Below are positions 17,907 through 26,140 of a stretch of 64,000 nt of DNA, one piece after another. Each line of letters starts with the position of its first letter. The first letter of the stretch is position 1. The notes beneath the pieces were generated by a model. That model did no database searches. It had not been told where the DNA came from and saw nothing but the letters and a program-made list of their open reading frames with translations. Both the position numbers and the translations under genes were made by a program. The stretch is taken from contig JAZTXD010000170.1 of NCBI GenBank assembly GCA_045636265.1, forward strand, positions 1-64,000, given 5' to 3'. The DNA comes from Flemingiibacterium sp045636265. GTDB lineage: Bacteria; Bacillota; Clostridia; Oscillospirales; CAG-272.

Positions 17907-18893
17907 ATGGCTGAACTAAGATGGAATCCCATGATAAAAGACTGGGTAATGATAGCATCAAACAGACAGAATCGCCCGCAGATGCCAAAGGATTGGTGCC
18001 CGTTCTGTCCAGGCTCCGGCAAGGTACCGGACAACTACGATGTGCATGCATACGACAATGATTTTCCGGCGCTCACACAGAATCCGCCCGAGCCGGATGA
18101 TGTGGCAACCGAATTTTACAAGGTAAAGCCCTCACACGGCAAGTGCGAGGTAATACTCTTCTCGCCAAACCACCACGGCACACTCAAGGAGCTTTCCGAC
18201 GAGCACATGAAGAAGCTGGTTGACCTGTGGTGCGAGCGCTTCAACGCGATGCGTGAGGACAAGAAGATAAAGTACGTGTTCATCTTCGAGAACCGCGGCG
18301 ATGTTGTTGGCGTTACGATGCCTCATCCCCACGGACAGATGTACGGATACTCTGTTCTTCCCAAGAAGATCGAACTTGAGCTTGATGCCGCGAAGGAGCA
18401 CTACGACGAGCATGGCGAGTGCATCTTCTGCCGCATGAACAAGGAAGAAATCGGCGCAGGACTTCGCATAATTCACGAGAATGAAGATTTTATTGCGTAC
18501 ATACCCTTCTTCGCGGACTATGCATACGGAGTGTATATTGTAGCCAAGAGTCACAAGGCTACTATTGCCGACTTTACCGAGAGTGAAAAGCAGAATCTCG
18601 GAAAAATTCTGCGTGACATCACGGGAATGTATGACAATCTCTTCGACTTCAACTTCCCCTACATGATGTGCATGCACAACGCTCCCGTTAACAACGAGGA
18701 CGAAAAGTATGAGGGACTTGAGAAATTCTACCATTTCCACATAGAGCTTTATCCCCCGCTTCGTGCCGCTGATAAGCAGCAGTTCCAGGCATCGAGCGAA
18801 ACCGGTGTATGGGCACACTGCAATCCCACAGCTCCCGAGGAAAAGGCAAAGGAAATGCGCGAGGCTCTTGCGAGATATCTTTCAAAGAAATAA
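17907..18893 (+). CDS. galT: Galactose-1-phosphate uridylyltransferase
   Basis: Swaps UMP between UDP-glucose and galactose-1-phosphate in the Leloir pathway. The 328 residues carry the nucleophile motif HPH, with H142 as the probable uridylylated residue (PHPHGQMYGYS). Cysteine pairs CPFC near the N-terminus and CIFC near residue 170 suit the zinc-binding form. It belongs to the HIT superfamily. AAGGAGAGAAAG precedes the ATG. galK and galE are not in the window, but a GH36 alpha-galactosidase at 55.7 kb could supply galactose. Confidence 0.94.
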   Translation: MAELRWNPMIKDWVMIASNRQNRPQMPKDWCPFCPGSGKVPDNYDVHAYDNDFPALTQNPPEPDDVATEFYKVKPSHGKCEVILFSPNHHGTLKELSDEHMKKLVDLWCERFNAMREDKKIKYVFIFENRGDVVGVTMPHPHGQMYGYSVLPKKIELELDAAKEHYDEHGECIFCRMNKEEIGAGLRIIHENEDFIAYIPFFADYAYGVYIVAKSHKATIADFTESEKQNLGKILRDITGMYDNLFDFNFPYMMCMHNAPVNNEDEKYEGLEKFYHFHIELYPPLRAADKQQFQASSETGVWAHCNPTAPEEKAKEMREALARYLSKK

Positions 18894-18899
18894 TAAAAA

Positions 18900-18930
18900 T
18901 ACCGCCCTTTTTTGGGGCGGTATATTTTAT
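18900..18930. terminator. Terminator between galT and the OGG-like gene
   Basis: The stem TACCGCCC/GGGCGGTA is followed by a T-rich tract on the plus strand. Confidence 0.82.
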
Positions 18931-18949
18931 TGAGTGCGGCGCATCGCCA

Positions 18950-19846
18950 TCATGCGTTATAGCGCTCGTAATAGAAAAGATACTGCTGTGCGATGCCGGC
19001 ATACCTGCCGAGCGCGGAAATATCAAGCCCATCCGGGTAATATTTAGCAAGCACACGCTTTATCCATACGTCAATCGGAAACGCCTCGGTTTTATCAAAG
19101 CCGAAAAGCATCGCACATGCGGCAACCTTAGGGCCGACACCCTTGACTTCGCAAAGAAGCTGTGAAGCCTCTTCGGGCGATGCCGCACCTATCGCGGCAA
19201 AGTCAAGCGTACCGCTTGCCGCGCGGCATGCTGCATCGTGTATGTACTTTGCACGGAATCCCGTCTTCAGCGCAAATATTGCATCCTCGCCGGCATCGGC
19301 TAAAGCCTTCGCGCTCGGGAAAGAATAATGCACCTCGCCGTCATATTCGATTGCTTCTCCCCACTCGCGGCTCATTGCGGCGATTATTTTCTTTATTCGC
19401 GGAATATTGTTATTCTGCGACACGATAAAGGAGCATACCGCTTCCCACGCTTCCTGCCGCAGTATGCGTATGCCGTCGCCATACTCCATGGCTTTGGGCA
19501 TTATAACGTCACGGTTGCCCGTTGCCGCGGCAAAACGCTCGGAAATGTCCGCTCTCACCGCTGCATAGTCAACGTCAAGCGCGAGATAGTGCCGCCAGAT
19601 GTTCTCGAAATCCTCTGCAGATGCGTTGTATATTATGAGAGAATCGGGCGCATCCTGCGCAAGTCTCACGTACCGCCCGTGTGCGACGCCGCCTATCTCC
19701 CACTTGTGCCGCGGATTTTCCACCGGGTCGAATCGGAAGCACTGTCCGCAGTCGAATATCTGCGATATTTTAAAATATTCAAGTCCGTCAACCTGTACCG
19801 CCACGGTGCCGTCGGCACAAAATTCGGTAATTTTCAAATTTTCCAT
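18950..19846 (-). CDS. ogg: 8-oxoguanine DNA glycosylase/AP lyase, OGG1-like
   Basis: Removes oxidised guanine from DNA. The 298-residue protein has the N-terminal domain with FDCGQCFRFDP, the OGG-typical SQNNNIPRI, and a helix-hairpin-helix with the probable catalytic lysine in KGVGPKVA. The catalytic aspartate lies in FPIDVWIKR. This pattern matches the OGG1 branch of the HhH-GPD superfamily rather than AlkA or Nth. I chose the start at 19846 because CGGAGA lies just upstream; an in-frame ATG 21 bases earlier has no site. Confidence 0.92.
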   Translation of the reverse strand: MENLKITEFCADGTVAVQVDGLEYFKISQIFDCGQCFRFDPVENPRHKWEIGGVAHGRYVRLAQDAPDSLIIYNASAEDFENIWRHYLALDVDYAAVRADISERFAAATGNRDVIMPKAMEYGDGIRILRQEAWEAVCSFIVSQNNNIPRIKKIIAAMSREWGEAIEYDGEVHYSFPSAKALADAGEDAIFALKTGFRAKYIHDAACRAASGTLDFAAIGAASPEEASQLLCEVKGVGPKVAACAMLFGFDKTEAFPIDVWIKRVLAKYYPDGLDISALGRYAGIAQQYLFYYERYNA

Positions 19847-19937
19847 AAAATCTCCGTATATTAACAAATTATCACTTGTATTGATTTTATTATAACAGTA
19901 TAATTAAGATAAGTCAAGAATTGTGAGGAGAATAACT

Positions 19938-20654
19938 ATGGAGAAAATATATACAATACCGGTCAATGAAGCGTTTGAGGCTTCGCGTGACGACCACGCG
20001 TGCGGCTGTCCGTTCTGCGCGCTTTACAACAAGCTTGAGGAAAACGAGCTTGATTTAATCCTCGGCGCGTCCATGATGGAGCCGGATGTCAGAATAAAAA
20101 CCAACAAGCAGGGCTTTTGCAAAACCCACTATGACATGATGTTCACACGCAAGAACCGTCTTGGCATGGCGCTCATGCTGGAAAGTCACCTAAACGAGCT
20201 TCGCGAGGATACGAACGGCAAGGGCTTTGCCGCACTGAAAGGTGTCGGCGTGGAACCGATGAAGCGACTGTCCGAGCTTGAAGGGACATGCTATGTATGC
20301 ACACGCATTGAGTTTTCGTTTGATAAGATGATGGAAACCGCAGTGCTTCTGTGGGAGCAGGATCCCGATTTTAAGAAGAAGCTGAATGCACAGCCGTACA
20401 TATGCCTGCCGCACTACCGTATGTTTGTGGAATACGGCAGACGTGGACTTCCCAAGAAGCTGTTTGGCGACTTCTACAAGGACGTGTCAACAGTGGTAAA
20501 CACATACTTCGACTCACTGCGTGAGGATGTGAGCTGGTTCTGCAAGAAGTTTGACTACCGCTACGATGCCGAGCCTTGGGGCAATGCAAAGGACGCTGTT
20601 GAGCGTGCGATCAAATTCACCTCCGGTGATATGCATAAAGGCGAAGCTAATTAA
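19938..20654 (+). CDS. DUF6062-like cysteine-motif protein
   Basis: A 238-residue soluble protein of unknown function. Cysteines are spaced as CGCPFC near residue 26, GFCKTHYDMM near 60, TCYVC near 118 and YICLPHYRM near 155. A repeated pattern of Cys pair then Cys-x2-His suggests two metal-binding modules that arose by duplication. The start at 19938 has GAGGAG 9 bases upstream. I recall such proteins as DUF6062; no biochemical role is known to me. It is monocistronic, with a terminator 10 bases after the stop. Confidence 0.7.
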   Translation: MEKIYTIPVNEAFEASRDDHACGCPFCALYNKLEENELDLILGASMMEPDVRIKTNKQGFCKTHYDMMFTRKNRLGMALMLESHLNELREDTNGKGFAALKGVGVEPMKRLSELEGTCYVCTRIEFSFDKMMETAVLLWEQDPDFKKKLNAQPYICLPHYRMFVEYGRRGLPKKLFGDFYKDVSTVVNTYFDSLREDVSWFCKKFDYRYDAEPWGNAKDAVERAIKFTSGDMHKGEAN

Positions 20655-20663
20655 CTTTAACTG

Positions 20664-20696
20664 TACCGTCCAAATAGGGCGGTATTTTTATTGAGG
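20664..20696 (+). terminator. Terminator after the DUF6062-like gene
   Basis: The stem TACCGTCC/GGGCGGTA (one G-T pair) is followed by TTTTTATT. Confidence 0.8.
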
Positions 20697-20739
20697 GTCC
20701 CCGTAATAAAAAATTCACAAAATAATTATGAAAACCCTA

Positions 20740-20768
20740 TTGACAGTCACGTGACTGTATGATATAAT
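20740..20768 (+). promoter_or_regulatory. Consensus promoter with embedded 16-bp operator
   Basis: TTGACA (20740-20745) and TATAAT (20763-20768) are 17 bp apart. The perfect palindrome ACAGTCACGTGACTGT (20743-20758) fills most of the spacer and overlaps the -35 box. A dimer bound here would occlude RNA polymerase. The nearest candidate is the DUF1836 protein encoded downstream. Confidence 0.85.
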
Positions 20769-20808
20769 CTTATTATAAACAATAATGCGGAAAGGAGACT
20801 CGACGATA

Positions 20809-21387
20809 GTGAAGCTTGAAATCAACAGCACGCATATTCCGGGAACTATCATGGATAAATCCCGCATGGGAAACGTCACCGGGATGGAGTTCCTCAATAA
20901 AATATACTACATCACGGACGGCATAATGCTCGCGCAAATACGTGAGATCTGCGGTATCGACGGTTCAACCCTGCAAAATTGGACAAAGCGCGGCTGGGTG
21001 GCAAGTGCCCACAGTAAGCGCTACAACAAAAATCAGCTCTCGCGTATACTTATCATAAATATGATGCGCGATTCCATGCAGCTTGACCGCATCTCCGGAC
21101 TTCTCACATATGTCAACGGCAAAGCCGACGACACGAGTGATGACATCATTTCCGAATCGGAGCTTTACGACTGCCTGTGCAGAATTATCGATCAACTGGT
21201 TGAAAATGAGCAGGTGGGTGACAACCTCGGCGGCGTTATAAGCCGTGAGCTTGAAGGCTACGAAGAGCGCTCGCCGGGCGCAAGACGCAGACTCGAGCGC
21301 GCTTGTGAAATCATGATCATGGCATACTATTCATCGCTTGTAAAACAGAGCGCAAACAGTATGTATGACGGCATTTTTTCACACTGA
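20809..21387 (+). CDS. DUF1836 transcription-regulator-like protein
   Basis: A 192-residue protein of the DUF1836 family, known from Bacillus YkrK-type regulators. The N-terminal half is a MerR-like helix-turn-helix: DGIMLAQIREICGIDGSTLQNWTKRGWV. ILIINMMRDSMQLDRISGLL follows, and the rest is helical. I place the start at the GTG at 20809, because the AAAGGAGA site lies inside the longer frame that opens with ATG at 20785. The promoter upstream holds a perfect palindrome, so autoregulation is likely. The NfeD/flotillin pair follows by 43 bases and may be a target. Confidence 0.75.
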   Translation: MKLEINSTHIPGTIMDKSRMGNVTGMEFLNKIYYITDGIMLAQIREICGIDGSTLQNWTKRGWVASAHSKRYNKNQLSRILIINMMRDSMQLDRISGLLTYVNGKADDTSDDIISESELYDCLCRIIDQLVENEQVGDNLGGVISRELEGYEERSPGARRRLERACEIMIMAYYSSLVKQSANSMYDGIFSH

Positions 21388-21430
21388 CATAAATTTACAC
21401 ATATCTTTTTATAAAGGAGCGTAGATAATA

Positions 21431-22027
21431 ATGTTTGCTTGGTGGAATTCGCTTTCGGGACTCGGGCAGATATTTGCCTGCATAGGTATTCCCGCAACGC
21501 TCATCCTCGTTGTTCAAACGGTGCTGCTTTTCTTTGGCATCGGTGACGGTGAGGGAGCTGACGCGGATGTCGATCCGGACGGATTTGACGTTTCAGAGGC
21601 GGCGAGCGGTGATGACGGTCTTACGCTGTTCACCGTGCGCGGTATTGTGGCTATGTTCTGCGTTGGCGGCTGGTCGGGTATCGTATTCCTCGACCTTGGA
21701 CTTAGCAGTACACTTGCGATATTTTTGTCGGTTGTCTGCGGCATCGCGGCTCTCGTGGGTATCGCATACTTAATGAAGGCTGTGATGAAGCTTCAGTCAA
21801 GCGGAAACATACAGCTTGGACTTGCGCTCGGCAAGATCGGCGAGGTTTACATTCCTATCCCCGCTAACGGTAAGGGACGCGGTAAGATAAACATTACCGT
21901 TCAGGACAGATTTATGGAAATTGACGCCATTTCAGCAGGCGACGAGGATTTTAAAACCGGTGACACAGTTCGCGTTGTGGCAACCGATGAATCGGGACTC
22001 GTTGTGGTTGAAAAGGTGGTAAAATAA
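21431..22027 (+). CDS. NfeD-like membrane protein, flotillin partner
   Basis: A 198-residue protein with three to four membrane segments (about 12-36, 66-88, 90-115). A C-terminal beta-rich OB-fold domain (about 130-198) ends in DTVRVVATDESGLVVVEKV, the typical NfeD end. An acidic loop GDGEGADADVDPDG separates the first two segments. NfeD proteins are encoded next to flotillins and act with them in membrane microdomains, as YuaF does with FloT in Bacillus. The flotillin gene starts 22 bases downstream. Confidence 0.85.
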   Translation: MFAWWNSLSGLGQIFACIGIPATLILVVQTVLLFFGIGDGEGADADVDPDGFDVSEAASGDDGLTLFTVRGIVAMFCVGGWSGIVFLDLGLSSTLAIFLSVVCGIAALVGIAYLMKAVMKLQSSGNIQLGLALGKIGEVYIPIPANGKGRGKINITVQDRFMEIDAISAGDEDFKTGDTVRVVATDESGLVVVEKVVK

Positions 22028-22048
22028 AATTTAAAAGGAGAAACAACT

Positions 22049-23446
22049 ATGCCAAACAACAATTCTAGTCTGCTTGTTCTTTTGTGTGTTATCGCGCTTT
22101 TGGTGGTAACAACGCTGGTGGTTATCGCCTCTCGCTACAGAAAATGTCCGTCCGATAAGGTCATGGTCATTTACGGTAAGGTAGGCAATAATTCAGACGG
22201 TACATCCCGTTCGGCTAAGTGTATCCACGGCGGCGCGGCATTCATTTGGCCCGTTATTCAGGCGGTCGAGTTCCTTGACCTTACGCCGATGTCCATAAAC
22301 GTTGACCTTCGCAACGCGCTCTCGAAGCAGAACATCCGCGTTGACGTTCCCTCGCGTTTTACCGTAGGTATCTCTACAGAAACCGGTATCATGCAGAACG
22401 CCGCAGAGCGTATGCTTGGACTTAAGCTTGACGATATCCAGGAGCTTGCAAAGGATATTATCTTCGGTCAGCTCCGTCTTGTAGTTGCAACAATGGAGAT
22501 TGAGGAGATCAACAACGACCGCGATAAGTTCCTCGAGGCTGTTTCGAGAAACGTGGAAACCGAGCTTAAGAAGATCGGTCTTCGTCTTATCAACGTTAAC
22601 GTAACCGATATTACCGACGAGAGCGGATATATCTCGGCTCTCGGTAAGGAAGCCGCTGCAAAGGCTATCAACGACGCGAAGATTTCCGTTGCGCAGGCTG
22701 ACCGCGAGGGTGCTATCGGTTCTGCAAACGCAGAGAGAGACCAGCGTATAAACGTATCCATGGCAAACTCCGAGGCGATCAAGGGTGAAAACGAAGCTAA
22801 GGTACAGATCGCAGAGTCTGACGCAGTACGCCGTGAGCGTGAGGCAGAGGCACTCAAGCGTGCAACCGCTGCCGAGAAGATTCAGGAAGCAAAGGCGCTC
22901 GAGGAGGCTTACGCCGCTCAGAAGGCAGCCGAAATGGCACGTGCTTCGCTCGAACAGGCAACTCTTGAAGCGGACATAATCGTTAAGGCAGAGATCCAGA
23001 AGAAGGAACTCGAGCTTAAGGCTGAGGCAGAGGCTGAGCAGATCCGCCGTCTTGCAAAGGGTGAAGCGGATGCAACTCTCATGCGTATGCAGGCTGAGGC
23101 GAACGGTATGCGTGAAATGCTCATCAAGCAGGCGGAAGGTTTCGCTGAAATCGTTAAGTCTGCCGGCGGTGAGTCGAATGACGCTATCCGTCTTATGGTT
23201 GCCGACAAGCTTGAGGAGCTTACCAAGATTCAGGTTGAGGCTGTTAAGAACCTTAAGATTGATAAGGTTACTGTTTGGGACGGCGGAAATGCCGGCGCTG
23301 ACGGCAAGACCGCAACTGCGAACTTTCTGTCCGGTATGATGAAGTCTATCCCTCCGATGAACGAAATGTTCGATATGGCAGGCATGAAGCTGCCGGACTA
23401 CCTCGGAAAAGATAAAGCTGACACTGAAAACACCGTGTCCGAATAA
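22049..23446 (+). CDS. floT: Flotillin, SPFH-domain membrane scaffold
   Basis: A 465-residue flotillin. An N-terminal membrane segment (about 6-27) is followed by an SPFH/band-7 domain (about 30-200). A long Ala/Glu-rich coiled coil with repeated AEAE-type heptads covers about 200-380, and a C-terminal tail carries SGMMKSIPPMNEMF. Flotillins oligomerise and organise functional membrane microdomains. The length is close to the 509 residues of Bacillus FloT. It is the second gene after the NfeD partner, with AAAGGAG upstream. Confidence 0.93.
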   Translation: MPNNNSSLLVLLCVIALLVVTTLVVIASRYRKCPSDKVMVIYGKVGNNSDGTSRSAKCIHGGAAFIWPVIQAVEFLDLTPMSINVDLRNALSKQNIRVDVPSRFTVGISTETGIMQNAAERMLGLKLDDIQELAKDIIFGQLRLVVATMEIEEINNDRDKFLEAVSRNVETELKKIGLRLINVNVTDITDESGYISALGKEAAAKAINDAKISVAQADREGAIGSANAERDQRINVSMANSEAIKGENEAKVQIAESDAVRREREAEALKRATAAEKIQEAKALEEAYAAQKAAEMARASLEQATLEADIIVKAEIQKKELELKAEAEAEQIRRLAKGEADATLMRMQAEANGMREMLIKQAEGFAEIVKSAGGESNDAIRLMVADKLEELTKIQVEAVKNLKIDKVTVWDGGNAGADGKTATANFLSGMMKSIPPMNEMFDMAGMKLPDYLGKDKADTENTVSE

Positions 23447-23455
23447 ACAATATCT

Positions 23456-23482
23456 CACCTCGGGCATAATCTGCCCGGGGTG
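23456..23482 (+). terminator. Hairpin after floT
   Basis: The stem CACCTCGGGCA/TGCCCGGGGTG is GC-rich but is followed by only a weak T-run, so termination may be partial. Confidence 0.5.
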
Positions 23483-23496
23483 ATGTTCATTTTGTC

Positions 23497-24306
23497 ATGA
23501 AACTAAAGAAGCAAAAGAAAACAAGCTTCCGGCGGCAGCTTGTAGACGAATTCCGCCGTAGTAAATCTACGTTTATACTTTTTATAATACTGCGCACTGT
23601 AGTTATAGCTGTCGGCGTGCGCGCGCTGTTCCTCGGGAACTATGAGAACACGTTTCTTTGTGTGCTCACGCTTGCACTTTTCATGCTGCCGCCGTTTGTG
23701 TCAAAAACCTTCAAGTTAGAGCTCCCCTCACTGCTTGAAAAAATCGTACTCATATTCATATTTGCGGCTGAAATACTCGGTGAGATCGGCGACTATTATA
23801 TAAAGTATCCGATTTGGGACACTATGCTCCATACGACGACGGGATTTTTAGCCGCGGCTGTGGGACTCTCGCTTATCGATATCCTAAACCGAAGCGAGCG
23901 TGTGAAGTTTAATCTATCGCCGCTTTTCGTGGCGATAGTTTCGTTCTGCTTTTCGATGACTATCGGCGTTTTGTGGGAATTTTTAGAGTTCGGAGCGGAT
24001 TTGCTTTTGCAGACCGATATGCAGAAGGATACCGTGGTTAACATGATTTCTTCGGTTATGTTAAATCCCGATGCAACCAATACGGCGGTCAAGATAAGCG
24101 GTATCAGTGAAACAGCGGTGAACGGTCAGGCGCTCGGAATCAATGGCTATCTTGATATCGGGCTTTATGACACGATGAAGGATATGTTCGTCAACTTTAT
24201 CGGTGCGTTTGTGTTCTCGGTGTTCGGATATTTCTATGCGAAATATCTTGGTACAAACAGAAGCGCGAAGATCGTTGACGGACTTCGGATAAAGAAGAGG
24301 GAGTAA
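23497..24306 (+). CDS. Membrane protein, DUF2238/YjdF-like
   Basis: A 269-residue protein with about six membrane segments after a basic N-terminus. Conserved-looking acidic and His positions inside membrane regions are WDTMLHTTTGF, GVLWEFLEFGAD and DTMKDMFVNFIGA, which fit the DUF2238 (YjdF) family. The function is unknown. An insertion of about 40 polar residues (about 180-220) interrupts the usual spacing. It starts 50 bases after floT, past a hairpin, and no good ribosome binding site is visible before the ATG. Confidence 0.7.
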   Translation: MKLKKQKKTSFRRQLVDEFRRSKSTFILFIILRTVVIAVGVRALFLGNYENTFLCVLTLALFMLPPFVSKTFKLELPSLLEKIVLIFIFAAEILGEIGDYYIKYPIWDTMLHTTTGFLAAAVGLSLIDILNRSERVKFNLSPLFVAIVSFCFSMTIGVLWEFLEFGADLLLQTDMQKDTVVNMISSVMLNPDATNTAVKISGISETAVNGQALGINGYLDIGLYDTMKDMFVNFIGAFVFSVFGYFYAKYLGTNRSAKIVDGLRIKKRE

Positions 24307-24380
24307 GGCAGGCTATGGAATTCTGACTACCACGAGCGGTACCAAGCGAAAACTTGCAAGTATTAAAAAGGATATAACAT

Positions 24381-24968
24381 ATGACAACAAATAAAATCAC
24401 TTTTCGGCAAAAATTCAATTATATTATCATATCGTTTATTGCTGGATTTATTGGAACAATTTCATTTTTTATTTTGCAGATGATTTTAGGTTCTATTTTT
24501 GGCAACCGTGTTTCTGGTATAATGGAAATTGTTCTTACAATTGTGTTTACGGTTGCAGTTGCCGCAGTAATTGCGGTATTTACCGGTATCGTATGTCGAA
24601 ATACCGTATACGATCAATATTATGAAAGTGAAGAAAAATACACGTGGCTCAAAAATTTTATCAGTTATATTGCTATTGGTGAAATAATTAAGTTTATTTT
24701 CAATTTACTTCCATTCTGGGCAACTCGATTCGGTTCAAAGTTTAACATCATATCTTATCTGATGTATGATGGAATGTATCTGCGTTTTTCGCCGAGATAC
24801 AGCAAAATAATGGATGAATCTCAGTATATGCCTATTGATTTTATCGTGTATTTCTTTGTGCAGCTATTATCGCTAATTCCTATTATTGCAGCTGTTGCGT
24901 TAGTGTACAGATATCATTGGTATAAGGCGGATAAAGAACATCGCGAATTGACTAAATATCAGCGGTGA
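24381..24968 (+). CDS. Four-helix membrane protein, unknown, paralog A
   Basis: A 195-residue protein with four hydrophobic segments at about 13-36, 47-70, 90-110 and 150-172. I do not recognise a family. It shares a layout with the next gene: a polar loop EEKYTWLKNF, then GEIIKFIFNLLP, a large extracytosolic-looking loop, then IDFIVYFFVQLLSLIPI, and a charged tail. The AT content is higher than in flanking genes, which suggests later acquisition or relaxed codon use. An AAAAAGGA site precedes the ATG. Confidence 0.65.
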   Translation: MTTNKITFRQKFNYIIISFIAGFIGTISFFILQMILGSIFGNRVSGIMEIVLTIVFTVAVAAVIAVFTGIVCRNTVYDQYYESEEKYTWLKNFISYIAIGEIIKFIFNLLPFWATRFGSKFNIISYLMYDGMYLRFSPRYSKIMDESQYMPIDFIVYFFVQLLSLIPIIAAVALVYRYHWYKADKEHRELTKYQR

Positions 24969-25023
24969 TTTTTGGGACAGCTATCATACATTGAATTAAC
25001 GAGAAGGGAGAAAGGTAATATAT

Positions 25024-25686
25024 ATGGGCAGAAATATTATACTCACACCAATAAAGAAAATATCGAAGATATATAAGTCAATTAAGCTTGATTTGTTTGA
25101 CTGCTTTACATATTTCTTACTAATAATGCTTGCTCATAGGTTATCATATTCAGCAGTAGCGGTATCTAATGGAGTATTAAAAAATATACTCCACATACCG
25201 TGGCCTGTTCGCAATGTTTGTATATACCTCATTTTTGCAATTGTTCCCCATTTGATTTACTTAACCATAGCATATCGTGTTGCATCGAAGCAGTATAAAA
25301 CAAGCGACGACCGCTATTTGTGGCTGAAAACCGGATTGTTTTACGTGCTTCCGGGAGAGCTTATACGGCTATGTGTCTGCTCAACGACTGTTAATGCGGA
25401 TGTGGATTTACCTTGGAAATTCGGTATGGCATTCGCGCCGCTATCTAACTTGATATTTACGGAAACCTACGGAAATTGGAGCGGTCGCGCATACGAAGTA
25501 TCCACAACGGCGGTGATGGCTGAAATTGAGTATATAGCTATGGACTATATTGCCTATATTATGTGCCATATTATTTATCTCATACCGTACTTGACGGTTA
25601 CTATGTTGATTTACTATATGATGTGGAAAAAAGTGAAGAAAGAGCGGGATGATATGCGCGCCGCAGTGCAAGATATCGGCATATAA
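25024..25686 (+). CDS. Four-helix membrane protein, unknown, paralog B
   Basis: A 220-residue protein that matches the preceding gene in outline: DDRYLWLKTGLFYVLPGELI aligns with the EEKYTWLKNF region, and MDYIAYIMCHIIYLIPYL aligns with the last membrane pair. The two are therefore tandem paralogs of an unnamed family. The tail MMWKKVKKERDDM is basic and probably cytosolic. A GAAGGGAGAAAG site precedes the ATG. No transport, protease or secretion motif can be seen. Confidence 0.65.
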   Translation: MGRNIILTPIKKISKIYKSIKLDLFDCFTYFLLIMLAHRLSYSAVAVSNGVLKNILHIPWPVRNVCIYLIFAIVPHLIYLTIAYRVASKQYKTSDDRYLWLKTGLFYVLPGELIRLCVCSTTVNADVDLPWKFGMAFAPLSNLIFTETYGNWSGRAYEVSTTAVMAEIEYIAMDYIAYIMCHIIYLIPYLTVTMLIYYMMWKKVKKERDDMRAAVQDIGI

Positions 25687-25689
25687 ACG

Positions 25690-26060
25690 AGGTGCCAAAG
25701 CTACAGATTGCAGCGTAGCCAGTTGCATAAACGAAGCGGACAGTCGAGGACGCCTGTCCCTACAAACGGGGCGTCGGAAAGAATTGTGCATGCGCAATTC
25801 TGTCGCCCCCTACAAGGCTACCGCCAAATCGGGCGCTATCCTTATTGTGGGCGGAGTGTTCGTACGGCATCGCGCGAATAGAGGCAGAGCGAAGCGAATG
25901 CCGACCTTGAGCGCGCGAGGAGCGCCTTCGGCGCCGGCAAGGAAAATAGGGGAGTTTAAGAGGGGACAGAAAACCTGCGCAGCTGTTTGTCTGTCCCCTC
26001 TTTTACGCAAAGCCTCGGCGTTCAAAGGAACGCCAACACCTACACAAAAATATTTTCGCC
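25690..26060. repeat. Non-coding region rich in inverted repeats
   Basis: No credible gene is present in this 370-base gap. It contains the near-palindrome GAATTGTGCATGCGCAATTC (25781-25800). A long hairpin with arms AAGAGGGGACAGA and TCTGTCCCCTCTT (25958-26004) and a short hairpin around AGGCGTTCAAAGGAACGCC follow. GC content and style differ from neighbours. It looks like debris of one or more small intergenic elements, and one hairpin may end transcription of the membrane genes. Confidence 0.6.
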
Positions 26061-26067
26061 CTTTTGA

Positions 26068-26096
26068 TTGACAAGGCAAAAATCTTGTGCTACAAT
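26068..26096 (+). promoter_or_regulatory. Promoter of the beta-propeller gene
   Basis: TTGACA (26068-26073) and TACAAT (26091-26096) are 17 bp apart, 45 bases before the start codon. Confidence 0.8.
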
Positions 26097-26140
26097 AGTA
26101 GGCGAAAACCGAGAAAAAACGGTTGTAGGAGGACAAAACT

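Noticed and set aside
20740..20768. MerR-type activation through a long spacer at the DUF1836 promoter
   Set aside because: The spacer is the optimal 17 bp and both boxes are consensus, so the DNA-twisting activation used by MerR is not needed; repression fits better.
22193..23467. A 424-codon frame antisense to floT
   Set aside because: Leu/Cys-rich shadow of a strongly biased gene; no start signals and no recognisable motif.
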